In this document: positions 1-7,467 of the stretch, in pieces
Numbering within the stretch: position 1 is the first letter of the stretch
How the letters are laid out: the number at the start of each line of letters is the position of its first letter
DNA from: Spirochaetia bacterium
GTDB lineage: Bacteria; Spirochaetota; Spirochaetia; Treponematales; Breznakiellaceae
Reading direction: 5' to 3'
DNA length: 53,000 bases
NCBI GenBank assembly: GCA_025997795.1
Contig: BNVB01000008.1
Location: 1 to 53,000, forward strand
The notes under the pieces: model-generated
Database searches by the model: none
What the model saw: only the letters and a program-made list of their open reading frames with translations
Told to the model about the DNA's origin: nothing
Position numbers and translations under genes: made by a program

Positions 1-180
1 CCAGTGATCCTCGTACCCCTCTCTGTTCAGAACCCGGACAGGATACCCCTTATCCCGGCGCAATAATTGTATGGTCTCCTCGGCTACGTCAATAAAAGTA
101 ACTTCATATGCTGATTCGGCAAATACCATGCCTATAAAACCTCTGCCAATATTACCGGCGCCGTACATTACTGCTTTCAT
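1..180 (-). CDS. mtlD: mtlD 5' fragment in inverted orientation (partial)
   Basis: Reads from ATG at 180 down to the window edge and gives 60 residues beginning MKAVMYGAGNIGRGFIG, the Rossmann GxGxxGRG start typical of mannitol-1-phosphate 5-dehydrogenase. It lies 7 nt after the stop of a sugar-kinase fragment on the same strand, so the two look like consecutive operon genes. The last 33 codons are identical to codons 28-60 of the mtlD copy on the other strand (278-376), so this is the missing N-terminus of that gene turned around. Either the locus has a real inversion here or this is a fold-back chimera at a contig end. Confidence 0.8.
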   Translation of the reverse strand, partial: MKAVMYGAGNIGRGFIGMVFAESAYEVTFIDVAEETIQLLRRDKGYPVRVLNREGYEDHW

Positions 181-187
181 GTTATGT

Positions 188-277
188 TCATCTTTCCTTT
201 ATCGCCCCGGAATATAATTTTGTAAACCGGTTATAGGCTTCTTCCCAAATTTCCGTATCTTTTGGCAGGTATGTTTC
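188..277 (-). CDS. FGGY-family sugar kinase, C-terminal 29 residues only
   Basis: An open frame on the minus strand ends at TGA 190-188 and carries 29 residues beginning ETYLPKDTEIWEEAY and ending GAIKER. The pattern of Pro, acidic residues, Tyr, Tyr and Leu-Tyr resembles the C-terminal end of xylulokinase and other FGGY kinases. That is a weak family match because so little is present. The rest of the gene is cut off at the junction at 277/278, where the sequence switches to mtlD on the opposite strand. A kinase upstream of mtlD would fit a polyol utilisation operon. Confidence 0.45.
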   Translation of the reverse strand, partial: ETYLPKDTEIWEEAYNRFTKLYSGAIKER

Positions 278-1402
278 ACTTTTATTGACGTAGCCGAGGA
301 GACCATACAATTATTGCGCCGGGATAAGGGGTATCCTGTCCGGGTTCTGAACAGAGAGGGGTACGAGGATCACTGGATAAGTCCGGTGACCGCAGTTGAC
401 GGCAGGAATAATGAGGAAGTATCCCGCTGCATTGCCGAAGCTGACATCATGGCAACTGCGGTAGGAGTACGGGTATTACCCCTTATTGCACCGGTAATTG
501 CGGAAGGATTACGGAAACGCTTTAGCCTTACCGAAAAACCGCTTAATATCATTATCTGCGAAAACCTTATTGATGCAAACCTTCTTCTAAAAAAACTTAT
601 TAAGGAAAACCTTAATGTTGAAGAAGGAATGTTATTTGAAAAGCGAATTGGCCTGGTTGAAGCTTCTATAGGACGCATGGTTCCTATCCAGACTGATGAA
701 ATGCGTGACGGTAACCCCTTGCGGGTATGTGTTGAAGCATATAGTTTTTTGCCCATTGACAAGTCCGCTATTGCCGGTAAAGCGCCGCTGTTAAAAGGAG
801 CAGTGTTATGTGAAAAATTCGATTTCTATATCCAGCGCAAACTTTTTATTCATAATATGGGCCATGCAATTTGTGCATATCTGGGTATGCTGCTGGGAGA
901 CCGTTATATTGCAGATACCATTGGCAGGGGCGATGTACTTTTTATTGTTCAGAATGCCATGCAGGAAAGCGCCCGCGCCCTATCACAAAAATTTGATATG
1001 CCTCTGGATGATCTTTTGGATCATATCAATGATCTCCTCCAGCGTTTTTCAAACCACGCTTTGGGTGATACTTGTAACAGAGTCGGTGCGGATATTGAAC
1101 GAAAACTTGGAGCAAAGGACCGGTTCATCGGCTCAATTCAGTGCTGCACTGAACAAGGCATTATCCCCGCCTTTACCGCAATTGGCGCTGCGGCGGCTTT
1201 ACGTTGTTATCTCAAAGAAAATAAATTACCCGAACTACCCGATACCGCAAAACAAAAACTCTGGAAACTCTCCAACCTGCCAAATGATTCGCCTGAGACA
1301 GCATTGATACTTTCCATGTACACCTGTCTTGCAGATGGAAAAACTATTTCGGAACTCTGTCAGACCGCAATGAGTATACGTACAAAACCGGAAGTAATAT
1401 AA
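278..1402 (+). CDS. mtlD: Mannitol-1-phosphate 5-dehydrogenase, lacking its first 27 codons
   Basis: Oxidises mannitol-1-phosphate to fructose-6-phosphate with NAD+ in the cytosol. The frame from 278 gives 374 residues; adding the 27 residues encoded in reverse at 100-180 restores a 401-residue protein, close to the usual 380-400. Visible family marks are ICENLIDAN in the NAD domain and KLFIHNMGHAICAYLG in the C-terminal catalytic domain, where the Lys and the Asn-x-Gly-His are typical of polyol dehydrogenases. No ATG start exists on this strand; the frame is open back to 218 but encodes unrelated sequence there, and TTG at 314 is the only alternative start. As printed the gene is non-functional because it lacks the GxGxxG nucleotide-binding loop. 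Function assignment is strong; the break may be artefactual. Confidence 0.85.
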   Translation, partial: TFIDVAEETIQLLRRDKGYPVRVLNREGYEDHWISPVTAVDGRNNEEVSRCIAEADIMATAVGVRVLPLIAPVIAEGLRKRFSLTEKPLNIIICENLIDANLLLKKLIKENLNVEEGMLFEKRIGLVEASIGRMVPIQTDEMRDGNPLRVCVEAYSFLPIDKSAIAGKAPLLKGAVLCEKFDFYIQRKLFIHNMGHAICAYLGMLLGDRYIADTIGRGDVLFIVQNAMQESARALSQKFDMPLDDLLDHINDLLQRFSNHALGDTCNRVGADIERKLGAKDRFIGSIQCCTEQGIIPAFTAIGAAAALRCYLKENKLPELPDTAKQKLWKLSNLPNDSPETALILSMYTCLADGKTISELCQTAMSIRTKPEVI

Positions 1403-1406
1403 CCAA

Positions 1407-2057
1407 TTACACCGGCCATACCCCCGCGCCCAGGCGCAGGGGTATAACCTCATCGCCCCGCAGATCCAGCACGGTGGTATGAATGAGGGGCCGTTCATCT
1501 CCGGTATCAAGGATAAGGTCCAGCCCTTCAATGGCCTCCAGTTCCCAGCCGCCTTCAAAAAGTTCGTCTAACTCGTCTTCAACTCCGGCCATGCTTTTCC
1601 GGGCGGTTACCGAATAGAGGGGCGTCCCAAGGGCTTTAATCAATGCACGGGGCAGGGGATGGTCGGGGAGCCGTACGCCGATTTCTCCACGCCGGAGCTG
1701 CAGGGCCTTTTCGGTTCCCAGGAGCGTGTTGAGTATAAACACATAGGGTCCCGGAGAAAGGCGCTTAAGAAGCCGGAACCGGGTATTATCCAGGCTGCAA
1801 AATTCGCCAAACTGGGAAATATCCGAACAAAGCAGGGTAAAGTGCCGGTCTTCTTTTACCGGTTCTTCGGTTTCCGCACGGATTGTGCTGCTTGCCAGGC
1901 GGCGCAGTTTCTTCAACCCTTCTCTGGATAAAAAAGAACAGCCAATAAGCCAGCTGGTATCTGACGGGATGGCAATCAATCCCCCTTCAGTAAGGAGCCG
2001 GGCAGCCCGGGCAAGTACACGATCATCAATGTTGGTGGGAACAATGTATTCTATCAT
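1407..2057 (-). CDS. YrdC/Sua5-family protein (threonylcarbamoyl-AMP synthase-like)
   Basis: 216 residues with a YrdC fold. Family marks are GLIAIPSDTSWLIGC near residue 26, the KKLRRL segment (the KxR motif that binds ATP and bicarbonate), LSPGPYVFIL near 101, RRGEIGVRLPDHP near 121 and the PLYSVTARKS segment near 145. Members make threonylcarbamoyl-adenylate from Thr, bicarbonate and ATP for the t6A37 modification of tRNA. The length, without a C-terminal Sua5 domain, fits TsaC or YciO. YciO-type members have weak or uncertain activity, so no symbol is given. It is convergent with mtlD, 4 bp apart. Start ATG 2057 has only a weak AAGAG upstream. Confidence 0.8.
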   Translation of the reverse strand: MIEYIVPTNIDDRVLARAARLLTEGGLIAIPSDTSWLIGCSFLSREGLKKLRRLASSTIRAETEEPVKEDRHFTLLCSDISQFGEFCSLDNTRFRLLKRLSPGPYVFILNTLLGTEKALQLRRGEIGVRLPDHPLPRALIKALGTPLYSVTARKSMAGVEDELDELFEGGWELEAIEGLDLILDTGDERPLIHTTVLDLRGDEVIPLRLGAGVWPV

Positions 2058-2093
2058 CGTTTAACTCTTTAGCGTTCACAGGATTTACCCATA

Positions 2094-2552
2094 TCAAGGT
2101 ACCCATAAGAGCTTATCCGGGGCGGATTCGTTCATATAGAGTTTTTCGTAGCGCCCCGAATGTTCAACCCCGGGTTTTTCGGGAAAGTAGGTTGCCATGA
2201 AAAACCAAAGCACATCGGCCATCATGACGGCGGAATTGCAGGGGGCATAACGGAACCAAATTTCTTCCTCTTCCAGGGTTTTTTTCGCAGCCGGGTCATC
2301 GTTCAGTTCCGGGTCGGTAAGCCGCCGCAGTTCGGAACGCAGTCCCCCATAGTGGGTCCGGCCTACAGAAAGCATCCGCAGATGTTCATGGTCGTCCATC
2401 CAGTACACTTCGTAGATCCCTGCCACCGAGGGCACCTTGGCGTTGATGGTCCAGCGATCTGCCTTGGCCAGGGGCGACCATTTAATGAAGTAGTGGACCT
2501 CATTGCCCTTTTCCTTGCTGTGGATGCCGTAATCATCCAGGCTCAAACCCAT
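2094..2552 (-). CDS. Small hypothetical protein with a GIY-YIG-like segment
   Basis: 152 residues, soluble. The stretch around residues 43-75 (AGIYEVYW, then LRMLSVGRT and GLRSEL) resembles the GIY...(Y)VG...R core of GIY-YIG nuclease-fold proteins, with SVG in place of YIG. The nuclease Glu and Asn later in the fold cannot be assigned with confidence, so catalysis is uncertain. ATG 2552 has no Shine-Dalgarno sequence, but a TATAGT hexamer lies 5 nt upstream (2558-2563 on the plus strand), predicting a leaderless or nearly leaderless transcript. It is divergent from the sigma-factor gene at 2746. Confidence 0.6.
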   Translation of the reverse strand: MGLSLDDYGIHSKEKGNEVHYFIKWSPLAKADRWTINAKVPSVAGIYEVYWMDDHEHLRMLSVGRTHYGGLRSELRRLTDPELNDDPAAKKTLEEEEIWFRYAPCNSAVMMADVLWFFMATYFPEKPGVEHSGRYEKLYMNESAPDKLLWVP

Positions 2553-2650
2553 ACAGCACTATACCAAAGTATGATTTTTTTTCATACACCCCAGAATTAA
2601 ATGTATACAAAAGTATACAATCCTCTTAAACCCTGCAAAGAGCCGTTCCT

Positions 2651-2677
2651 GTAATTCCTTGTAATATAAGGAATTAC
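2651..2677. promoter_or_regulatory. 27-bp palindrome upstream of sigma gene, operator candidate
   Basis: GTAATTCCTT (2651-2660) and AAGGAATTAC (2668-2677) are perfect 10-bp arms around a 7-nt loop. The centre lies about 65 bp upstream of the predicted start of transcription of the sigma gene at 2746. The left arm plus loop (18 bp, 2651-2668) recurs in reverse at 25731-25748, where the second arm is degenerate. It could bind a repressor or the activator that works with the sigma-54 promoter next to it. Confidence 0.55.
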
Positions 2678-2701
2678 GATTCTTGTGTGTGATCCCAATA
2701 C

Positions 2702-2718
2702 TTGGCATGGTCTTTGCT
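2702..2718 (+). promoter_or_regulatory. Sigma-54 (-24/-12) promoter for the sigma-70-family gene
   Basis: TTGGCATG-GTCT-TTGCT matches the sigma-54 consensus YTGGCACG-N4-TTGCW at every defined position except C to T in the -24 element. The invariant GG (2704-2705) and GC (2716-2717) are exactly 10 nt apart. The predicted transcription start is near 2729, giving a leader of about 17 nt that contains the AAAGGAG ribosome site at 2733-2739. rpoN itself begins at 5785. Confidence 0.7.
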
Positions 2719-2745
2719 AAATAGGGGAGGGGAAAGGAGTAAGCA

Positions 2746-3573
2746 ATGACTGAAAATAAAGCGAACCTATTACAAGTATACTTTAAGCAAATCAAAGCTT
2801 TCCCACTCCTTACGTTTGAAGAGGAGCTGGAAATGGCCGAACGTATTCAAGAGGGCGATGAAGAAGTCCGGCAAAAACTGGTAGAATCCAATCTTCGTTT
2901 GGTAGTAAAGATAGCCCGTCTCTACCTAAGCTCCGGCGTATCCCTTTTGGATTTGATCCAGGAAGGTAATATCGGCCTTATCCGGGCGGCGGAACGGTAC
3001 GATGCCAAACGGCAGGTACGTTTTTCCACCTACGCAAGCTGGTGGATCAAACAAAGTATTATCCGGTTTCTGGCAAACAAACACCGGATTATCCGCCTGC
3101 CCCACAAAAAAGAAGAAATCTTCCGGAAAATCCAAAAGTCCTATCACGGCCTTGCTCAAAAACTGCTTCGGGATCCCAGTCCGGCGGAAATTGCCAACGA
3201 ACTTGGCATAGCCCGGAAAGATGTTGTTTCCGTATTATCCATTACCAACGGAATTCTTTCGCTGGATATGGATCATCATTCTGACCGCGAAACCGGGAAC
3301 ATTCTGAACTACCACGAAGATTATACCTACAATCCTGAACGGGTTTTGATCCGCAAAGATTTTCATAAAACGACGCTGAAAGTATTGAGCAGCCTTAAAG
3401 AGCGGGAAAAAAACATTCTGGTCTACCGTTATCAGCTTAACGGAGACGATCGGCAAACCCTTAAAACCATCAGCAATAAACTGGGAATTTCTCCAGAAAC
3501 GGTGCGGCAGATCGAATTGCGGGCCATTCAGAAAATAAGGACCAATCCCGAAATACAGGATCACTTGGCATAA
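2746..3573 (+). CDS. Sigma-70-family alternative sigma factor (RpoS/RpoH-like)
   Basis: 275 residues with regions 1.2 to 4 but no long region 1.1, so an alternative rather than housekeeping sigma factor. Region 1.2 is YFKQIKAFPLLTFEEELEMA; region 2 includes LLDLIQEGNIGLIRAAERYD and the -10-recognition helix FSTYASWWIKQSIIRFL (about residues 86-108); region 3 includes DPSPAEIANELG; region 4 has the -35-binding helix-turn-helix LKTISNKLGISPETVRQIE near the C-terminus. Start ATG 2746 has AAAGGAG 6 nt upstream. A near-consensus sigma-54 promoter precedes it, so expression probably depends on RpoN and an enhancer-binding protein. In Borrelia the analogous RpoN-dependent gene is rpoS; whether this is its orthologue cannot be decided here. 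Confidence 0.9.
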   Translation: MTENKANLLQVYFKQIKAFPLLTFEEELEMAERIQEGDEEVRQKLVESNLRLVVKIARLYLSSGVSLLDLIQEGNIGLIRAAERYDAKRQVRFSTYASWWIKQSIIRFLANKHRIIRLPHKKEEIFRKIQKSYHGLAQKLLRDPSPAEIANELGIARKDVVSVLSITNGILSLDMDHHSDRETGNILNYHEDYTYNPERVLIRKDFHKTTLKVLSSLKEREKNILVYRYQLNGDDRQTLKTISNKLGISPETVRQIELRAIQKIRTNPEIQDHLA

Positions 3574-3580
3574 TATTCTT

Positions 3581-5698
3581 TTAGAGCCTGCGCATTTCCG
3601 CTTTGGGGTAGTAGTGACGAAGTATTTCTTCGGAACCCAGGCCCACGCTGGCCATGCCTGCTGCGCCATGCTGATCAAGACCGATGCCATGGCCGTAACC
3701 AGCGCCCTGGAAAACAAAGTATTCAATGCGGCCATGCTGATCCAGTTTATAACGGATAGTAAAAAGGCTGGACCTAAGGCTTCCCATGGCATTCCAGATG
3801 GCATCGCCTTTAACCAGTACGGTTTTTTTGCTGCCCCGGACTTCCAGGTCTACGATTCGGCCGGAAATGCCCCGGCCCCGGCTGACAATTTGTTGAATTT
3901 CGCCGGGGTCTTCGGGAAGACGGCGGCGTATCTCTGCGGGGCTTACCCATTTTTCCCAGCGGTAAGCGGAAATGTACGAATACCGGGGAACATTGGAATA
4001 GGTGGCGGGAGTGTCCCGAATCCAGCGGTAAAGGGCATCCGGCGGCAGGGGGCCGGTCCGGACGGGAAGCAGTTTATCCGGTACGGCCTGCATAAACGCA
4101 TCGTAACCCCACAGGGTAAGACAGTCTTCGCTGTAACCGCCATGGTTGGCGGAAAAATATGCCTTAAGCGGCTCTTTGCCCGCCAAAAGGATCATGCCCC
4201 TGGTGGCATCCACCGCAGCGCTGGTGTTTTTGTGTTCCGCCCCCACTCCATGGTAGGCCATGGAATGGGGGGTGCCGAAAAGGTCAAAACCCCGGCTGGC
4301 AAACTGGCCCAGATTGGCGATGCTGTAGGAACGGGCGGCGATGGTTTGGGCCTTAAGGGCCTCCGCTGGCCAGCTGGAAGGCATCTCCGAAGGAATTACC
4401 CCATAGAGGTATTCTTCCATGGGAACGATGTTTACCACCGTCAAACCCTCCGGGTAGGGCCGAAATTCCAGAGCGCCCCGGTATGTGCGGTTAATTCCCG
4501 GCGCCCCGTTTACCACTCCCGCCACAATGGAAGTCCGTTCGCTGCTGTCCAGTTCATAGACCACTACGGCGGATCCCCGGACCAGGTTTTTACCCGCCCG
4601 GTTAGTTACCGTTAAGGTACCGGCATTACCAGCGTTACCAGCGTTACCGGCGTTGCTGCCGGTACCAGCCTTGGTCCACTCAATCCATATCTGTTCACCT
4701 TCGCTTCCGGTATAAACGATTGTACGATCTGCGGCAGTACGGATGGTAAATGTGCCCCCGGCTTTAACCGAAACAAGGTTCCGCCGTTCTGCCAGGCCTA
4801 TGCGGATTGTTCCCTCATTGGGAACCGGCGGCGGGTTTTGTACCTTGGGCGGGTTAGCCCTGATTTGCCGCCGTATAAGAGAAGTTCCATCTTCGCTTCC
4901 GCCGCCGGAAACATGCCGCCGTGCCTCTGCCAGAGCGGTGCGAATTTCCTGGTTATCCGGCAGCCGGGCATTGGCAGTAATAAGATAATCCCGGGCGCTC
5001 CGCCACTGTTGGCGGGCCATAAGCAATTTTGCCAGGGGCAGCAGGACTCCGGTAAAAGACGAATCCTGATTCCAGCACGTCTGGAAACAGGTTTCTGCTT
5101 CTTTGGGTTTTTTGTTTTGTAAAAGGAGTCCCCGCCTAAACCAGGCAATGGGCAGCCACTTGTTCAGGTCCAGACTTTGTTTGTAGAGATCTTCGGCCTT
5201 TTCAAGGTTCCCCAGTTCTTCATAAACCAGGGCGCTGTAAAAATAAAATTCCGCCCGGCTCCGTTCATCCCGCCCCTCCAGTGAACGTTCCGCGGCCTGC
5301 CTCATTGAGGCAGCTTTGGTATAATTGCCCGAAAGGCAAGAGGTATAAAACAATTCCAGCTGCAGTTCATTCCGTTCCGCCGCAGATAATTTGGGGTTTG
5401 CCAGCAGTTCTTCCAGCACTTCCGCCGCTTTGTCCATTTTTCCCAGTTCCCAGTAAATTACCGCTAGCTGGTGTTTTTCGCCGGGTCTCCCCTGTTTTAC
5501 CAGGGCTTCCGCCGCTTTTTCCACCCGGCCTTCATAGTATGCTTCCAGGGGAGACCTGGTTGAACTGCGGTAGGTTTTTGTGTTGGACGGCGTTTCCTGG
5601 CTGCCCCTGGCAAAAAGCGCCGGATGAACCAGCAGGACAAAAAGAATCAAAAGAGGAAAGGGGCTCCGGCTGTTTTGTTTACTGGCTGTTAAAATCAT
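3581..5698 (-). CDS. SpoIID/LytB-domain protein with N-terminal TPRs
   Basis: About 705 residues. A signal peptide (LLILFVLLVHPALFA) is followed by a TPR region at roughly residues 50-260, a spacer, and a SpoIID domain over the last 300 residues. The hallmarks are VPMEEYLYGVIPSEMP and WPAEALKAQTIAARSY, the SANHGGYSED segment, and the terminal GYGHGIGLDQHGAAGMA. SpoIID relatives cleave peptidoglycan glycan strands or enhance amidases, so this is probably a periplasmic cell-wall remodelling protein. Between residues 345 and 360 an Asn-Ala-Gly triplet is repeated (GNAGNAGNAG), encoded by near-identical 9-bp units. ATG 5698 is preferred over GTG 5704 because an AGGTG ribosome site lies just upstream. 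It is convergent with the sigma gene, 7 bp apart. Confidence 0.88.
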   Translation of the reverse strand: MILTASKQNSRSPFPLLILFVLLVHPALFARGSQETPSNTKTYRSSTRSPLEAYYEGRVEKAAEALVKQGRPGEKHQLAVIYWELGKMDKAAEVLEELLANPKLSAAERNELQLELFYTSCLSGNYTKAASMRQAAERSLEGRDERSRAEFYFYSALVYEELGNLEKAEDLYKQSLDLNKWLPIAWFRRGLLLQNKKPKEAETCFQTCWNQDSSFTGVLLPLAKLLMARQQWRSARDYLITANARLPDNQEIRTALAEARRHVSGGGSEDGTSLIRRQIRANPPKVQNPPPVPNEGTIRIGLAERRNLVSVKAGGTFTIRTAADRTIVYTGSEGEQIWIEWTKAGTGSNAGNAGNAGNAGTLTVTNRAGKNLVRGSAVVVYELDSSERTSIVAGVVNGAPGINRTYRGALEFRPYPEGLTVVNIVPMEEYLYGVIPSEMPSSWPAEALKAQTIAARSYSIANLGQFASRGFDLFGTPHSMAYHGVGAEHKNTSAAVDATRGMILLAGKEPLKAYFSANHGGYSEDCLTLWGYDAFMQAVPDKLLPVRTGPLPPDALYRWIRDTPATYSNVPRYSYISAYRWEKWVSPAEIRRRLPEDPGEIQQIVSRGRGISGRIVDLEVRGSKKTVLVKGDAIWNAMGSLRSSLFTIRYKLDQHGRIEYFVFQGAGYGHGIGLDQHGAAGMASVGLGSEEILRHYYPKAEMRRL

Positions 5699-5748
5699 TG
5701 GCACCTGAAAAAAAGGGATATCTCTTTATCGGCTAAAAAAGTCAATTC

Positions 5749-5777
5749 TTGACAAAGGACCGTTATAGAATGATAGT
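5749..5777 (+). promoter_or_regulatory. Sigma-70 promoter of rpoN, abutting the start codon
   Basis: TTGACA (5749-5754), a 17-bp spacer, then GATAGT (5772-5777). Seven bases separate the -10 from ATG 5785, so transcription should begin at or within a base of the start codon. The competing start ATG 5770 has AAAGGA 10 nt upstream but would lie upstream of this transcript's 5' end. Confidence 0.55.
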
Positions 5778-5784
5778 TGTAAGT

Positions 5785-7140
5785 ATGCAGCAACGCCAGG
5801 CCTTGGTTCAAGCCCAGCAGCTTAAAATGAACACCCAGCTCTTTCAGTCCATAAAAATGATGGAACTGCCCATACTTGATCTAAAGGAAAAAATAGGCGA
5901 AGAGATTGAACGGAACCCCGCGCTGGAAGTCGTGGAAGAACCGGGCAGCCTTTCACTGGATGCCGCCGCGGAAACATCCCCAAAAGAAGAAGAAGCTTAT
6001 TTTGATACCAGTTCCGATGCGGGTTTTGTCCGCCGCAGCATGGACGGCGATGAAAAGCGCCAGTTTATGGAGGGGGCCATTTCCCGGCCCGAAACACTGC
6101 AGGAACACCTTTTATGGCAGCTTAACCTGGAAACCGAGGACGGCGAGATACGGCGTTTGGGGGAACTCTTAATCCAAAATCTGAACGATGACGGTTTCCA
6201 CATAGAGCCGCTGGAAATTCTGCTTAAAAACGAAAATCCCGCCAGGGCTGCGGAAGCGCTGGAACTGGTCCGTTCCCTGGACCCGCCGGGAACCTGTACT
6301 GCCGGTTACGAGGAATCGCTTTTGGTCCAGGTCTGGCTGCTGCCTGACGCTCCCCCGGAAATGGCCGCAGCCCTGGATCACCTGGAAGATCTGGAACGGG
6401 CAAAATTTGCCGAAGTTGCCCAGCGCCTGGGATGTGCCGAAAAAGAACTCCGGCTTTGTTATAACCGCATTCAGGAGGAACTTTCCCCTTTTCCCGGCCG
6501 GCAGTTTACCTTCGGCGAAACCCGTTATGCCGTGCCCGATGTGGAAGTACGGCAAAAAGACGGGGATATGGTAATTGTTCTTAATAACGAAGAAATCCCC
6601 GTATTGGGTATAAGCCCCTTTTTTATGAAAATTGCCGGCGAAAAAGCCAATGGCAAACAGACCCGGGATTTTGTCCGAGAGAATATCCGGGAAGCCCGGT
6701 GGTTTATCCAGTCCATTAACCAGCGGAACCATACCCTCTTGCGGGTTACCCGGGCCATTGTTGAATTCCAGAGGCCCTTTTTTGCCAAGGGCCCCAAACA
6801 CCTTTCCCCCCTTACCCTGCGGGACATAGCGGAAGAACTGGGGGTTCACGAAACCACTGTTTCCCGCACTGCCAATGGCAAATATATGCAGACCGAATGG
6901 GGACTCTATGAACTGCGGTACTTTTTTAGCAATGCTATTACCGGCCGCGGTTCGGGGGGTTCCAAGTTTTCCAAAGAAGGAGTAAAAGAGATATTGAAGG
7001 AAATTATTTCCGGCGATACCCGGCGGCTTTCCGATCAGGAACTGGCGGATACCCTGGCCCAGCGGGGAATTGCCCTGGCCCGGCGGACGGTGGCAAAATA
7101 CCGGGGAGAACTGGATCTTGGGTCGTCGTATACCCGTTAA
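5785..7140 (+). CDS. rpoN: RNA polymerase sigma-54 factor
   Basis: 451 residues. Region I is the Gln- and Leu-rich start QQRQALVQAQQLKMNTQLFQ that contacts enhancer-binding proteins. The core-binding domain follows an acidic linker (about residues 55-80). The -12-binding domain includes LTLRDIAEELGVHETTVSR, and the C-terminus carries the RpoN box ARRTVAKYR that reads the -24 element. ATG 5785 gives the N-terminus expected for the family and fits a leaderless transcript; ATG 5770 would add MIVVS. It is followed 36 bp later by hpf, the standard rpoN-hpf order. A likely target is the promoter at 2702. Confidence 0.95.
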   Translation: MQQRQALVQAQQLKMNTQLFQSIKMMELPILDLKEKIGEEIERNPALEVVEEPGSLSLDAAAETSPKEEEAYFDTSSDAGFVRRSMDGDEKRQFMEGAISRPETLQEHLLWQLNLETEDGEIRRLGELLIQNLNDDGFHIEPLEILLKNENPARAAEALELVRSLDPPGTCTAGYEESLLVQVWLLPDAPPEMAAALDHLEDLERAKFAEVAQRLGCAEKELRLCYNRIQEELSPFPGRQFTFGETRYAVPDVEVRQKDGDMVIVLNNEEIPVLGISPFFMKIAGEKANGKQTRDFVRENIREARWFIQSINQRNHTLLRVTRAIVEFQRPFFAKGPKHLSPLTLRDIAEELGVHETTVSRTANGKYMQTEWGLYELRYFFSNAITGRGSGGSKFSKEGVKEILKEIISGDTRRLSDQELADTLAQRGIALARRTVAKYRGELDLGSSYTR

Positions 7141-7176
7141 ACTTTTTATGCTAAACTGTTTTTTTGGAGGAATTGA

Positions 7177-7467
7177 ATGAACATTGATATCAAAGCTGTA
7201 CACTTTACCCTGCGGGACGAAACCAGGGAATACCTGGATAAAAAAATCGCCCGGATTCATAATGCAGAAAACATGATCATCGATCTCCTGGTTACGCTTA
7301 CCAAGGATAAGGATTTTTCTGCCGAAGCCACGGTGAATTTCCGCTGGGGTGTTTCAATTCATATAAAAGAACACGATTTTGATCTTAACCCCGCTGTGGA
7401 CAAATTAATGGACAAGCTGGAACAAAAGATAACCAAGGAAAAGGAAAAGGTTACCGAAAAACGTTAG
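7177..7467 (+). CDS. hpf: Ribosome hibernation promoting factor (short HPF/RaiA family)
   Basis: 96 residues, the short form of the family. It begins MNIDIKAVHFTLRDETREYLDKK, with the conserved HFTL segment, central beta strands (AEATVNFRWGVSIHIKEHDFD) and a Lys-rich C-terminal helix (LMDKLEQKITKEKEK). It binds the 30S subunit and idles ribosomes in slow growth. TTTGGAGGAATTGA supplies a strong ribosome site 7 nt before ATG 7177. Probably co-transcribed with rpoN, although a TATGCT -10-like hexamer in the gap could add a separate start. The 3' end overlaps the convergent EIIA gene by 4 bp. Confidence 0.93.
   Translation: MNIDIKAVHFTLRDETREYLDKKIARIHNAENMIIDLLVTLTKDKDFSAEATVNFRWGVSIHIKEHDFDLNPAVDKLMDKLEQKITKEKEKVTEKR

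Larger units (their letters stand above)
1..376. repeat. Perfect 99-bp inverted repeat (1-99 / 278-376)
   Basis: The reverse complement of 1-99 equals 278-376 base for base, with 178 bp between the arms. The left arm reaches the first base of the window, so its true length is unknown. Both arms encode mtlD codons 28-60 on opposite strands. The spacer holds mtlD codons 1-27 and the kinase tail, both on the minus strand. Repeat homology ends abruptly at 277/278. This is the shape of a fold-back (amplification or assembly chimera) or of a partial inverted duplication. Confidence 0.95.

Noticed and set aside
3614..4615. Long plus-strand open frame opposite the SpoIID gene
   Set aside because: It is antisense to a gene with clear SpoIID motifs and its product has no family signature; such shadows are common at this base composition.
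6169..7260. 363-codon frame antisense to rpoN
   Set aside because: Entirely opposite rpoN and hpf, low-complexity translation, no ribosome site.
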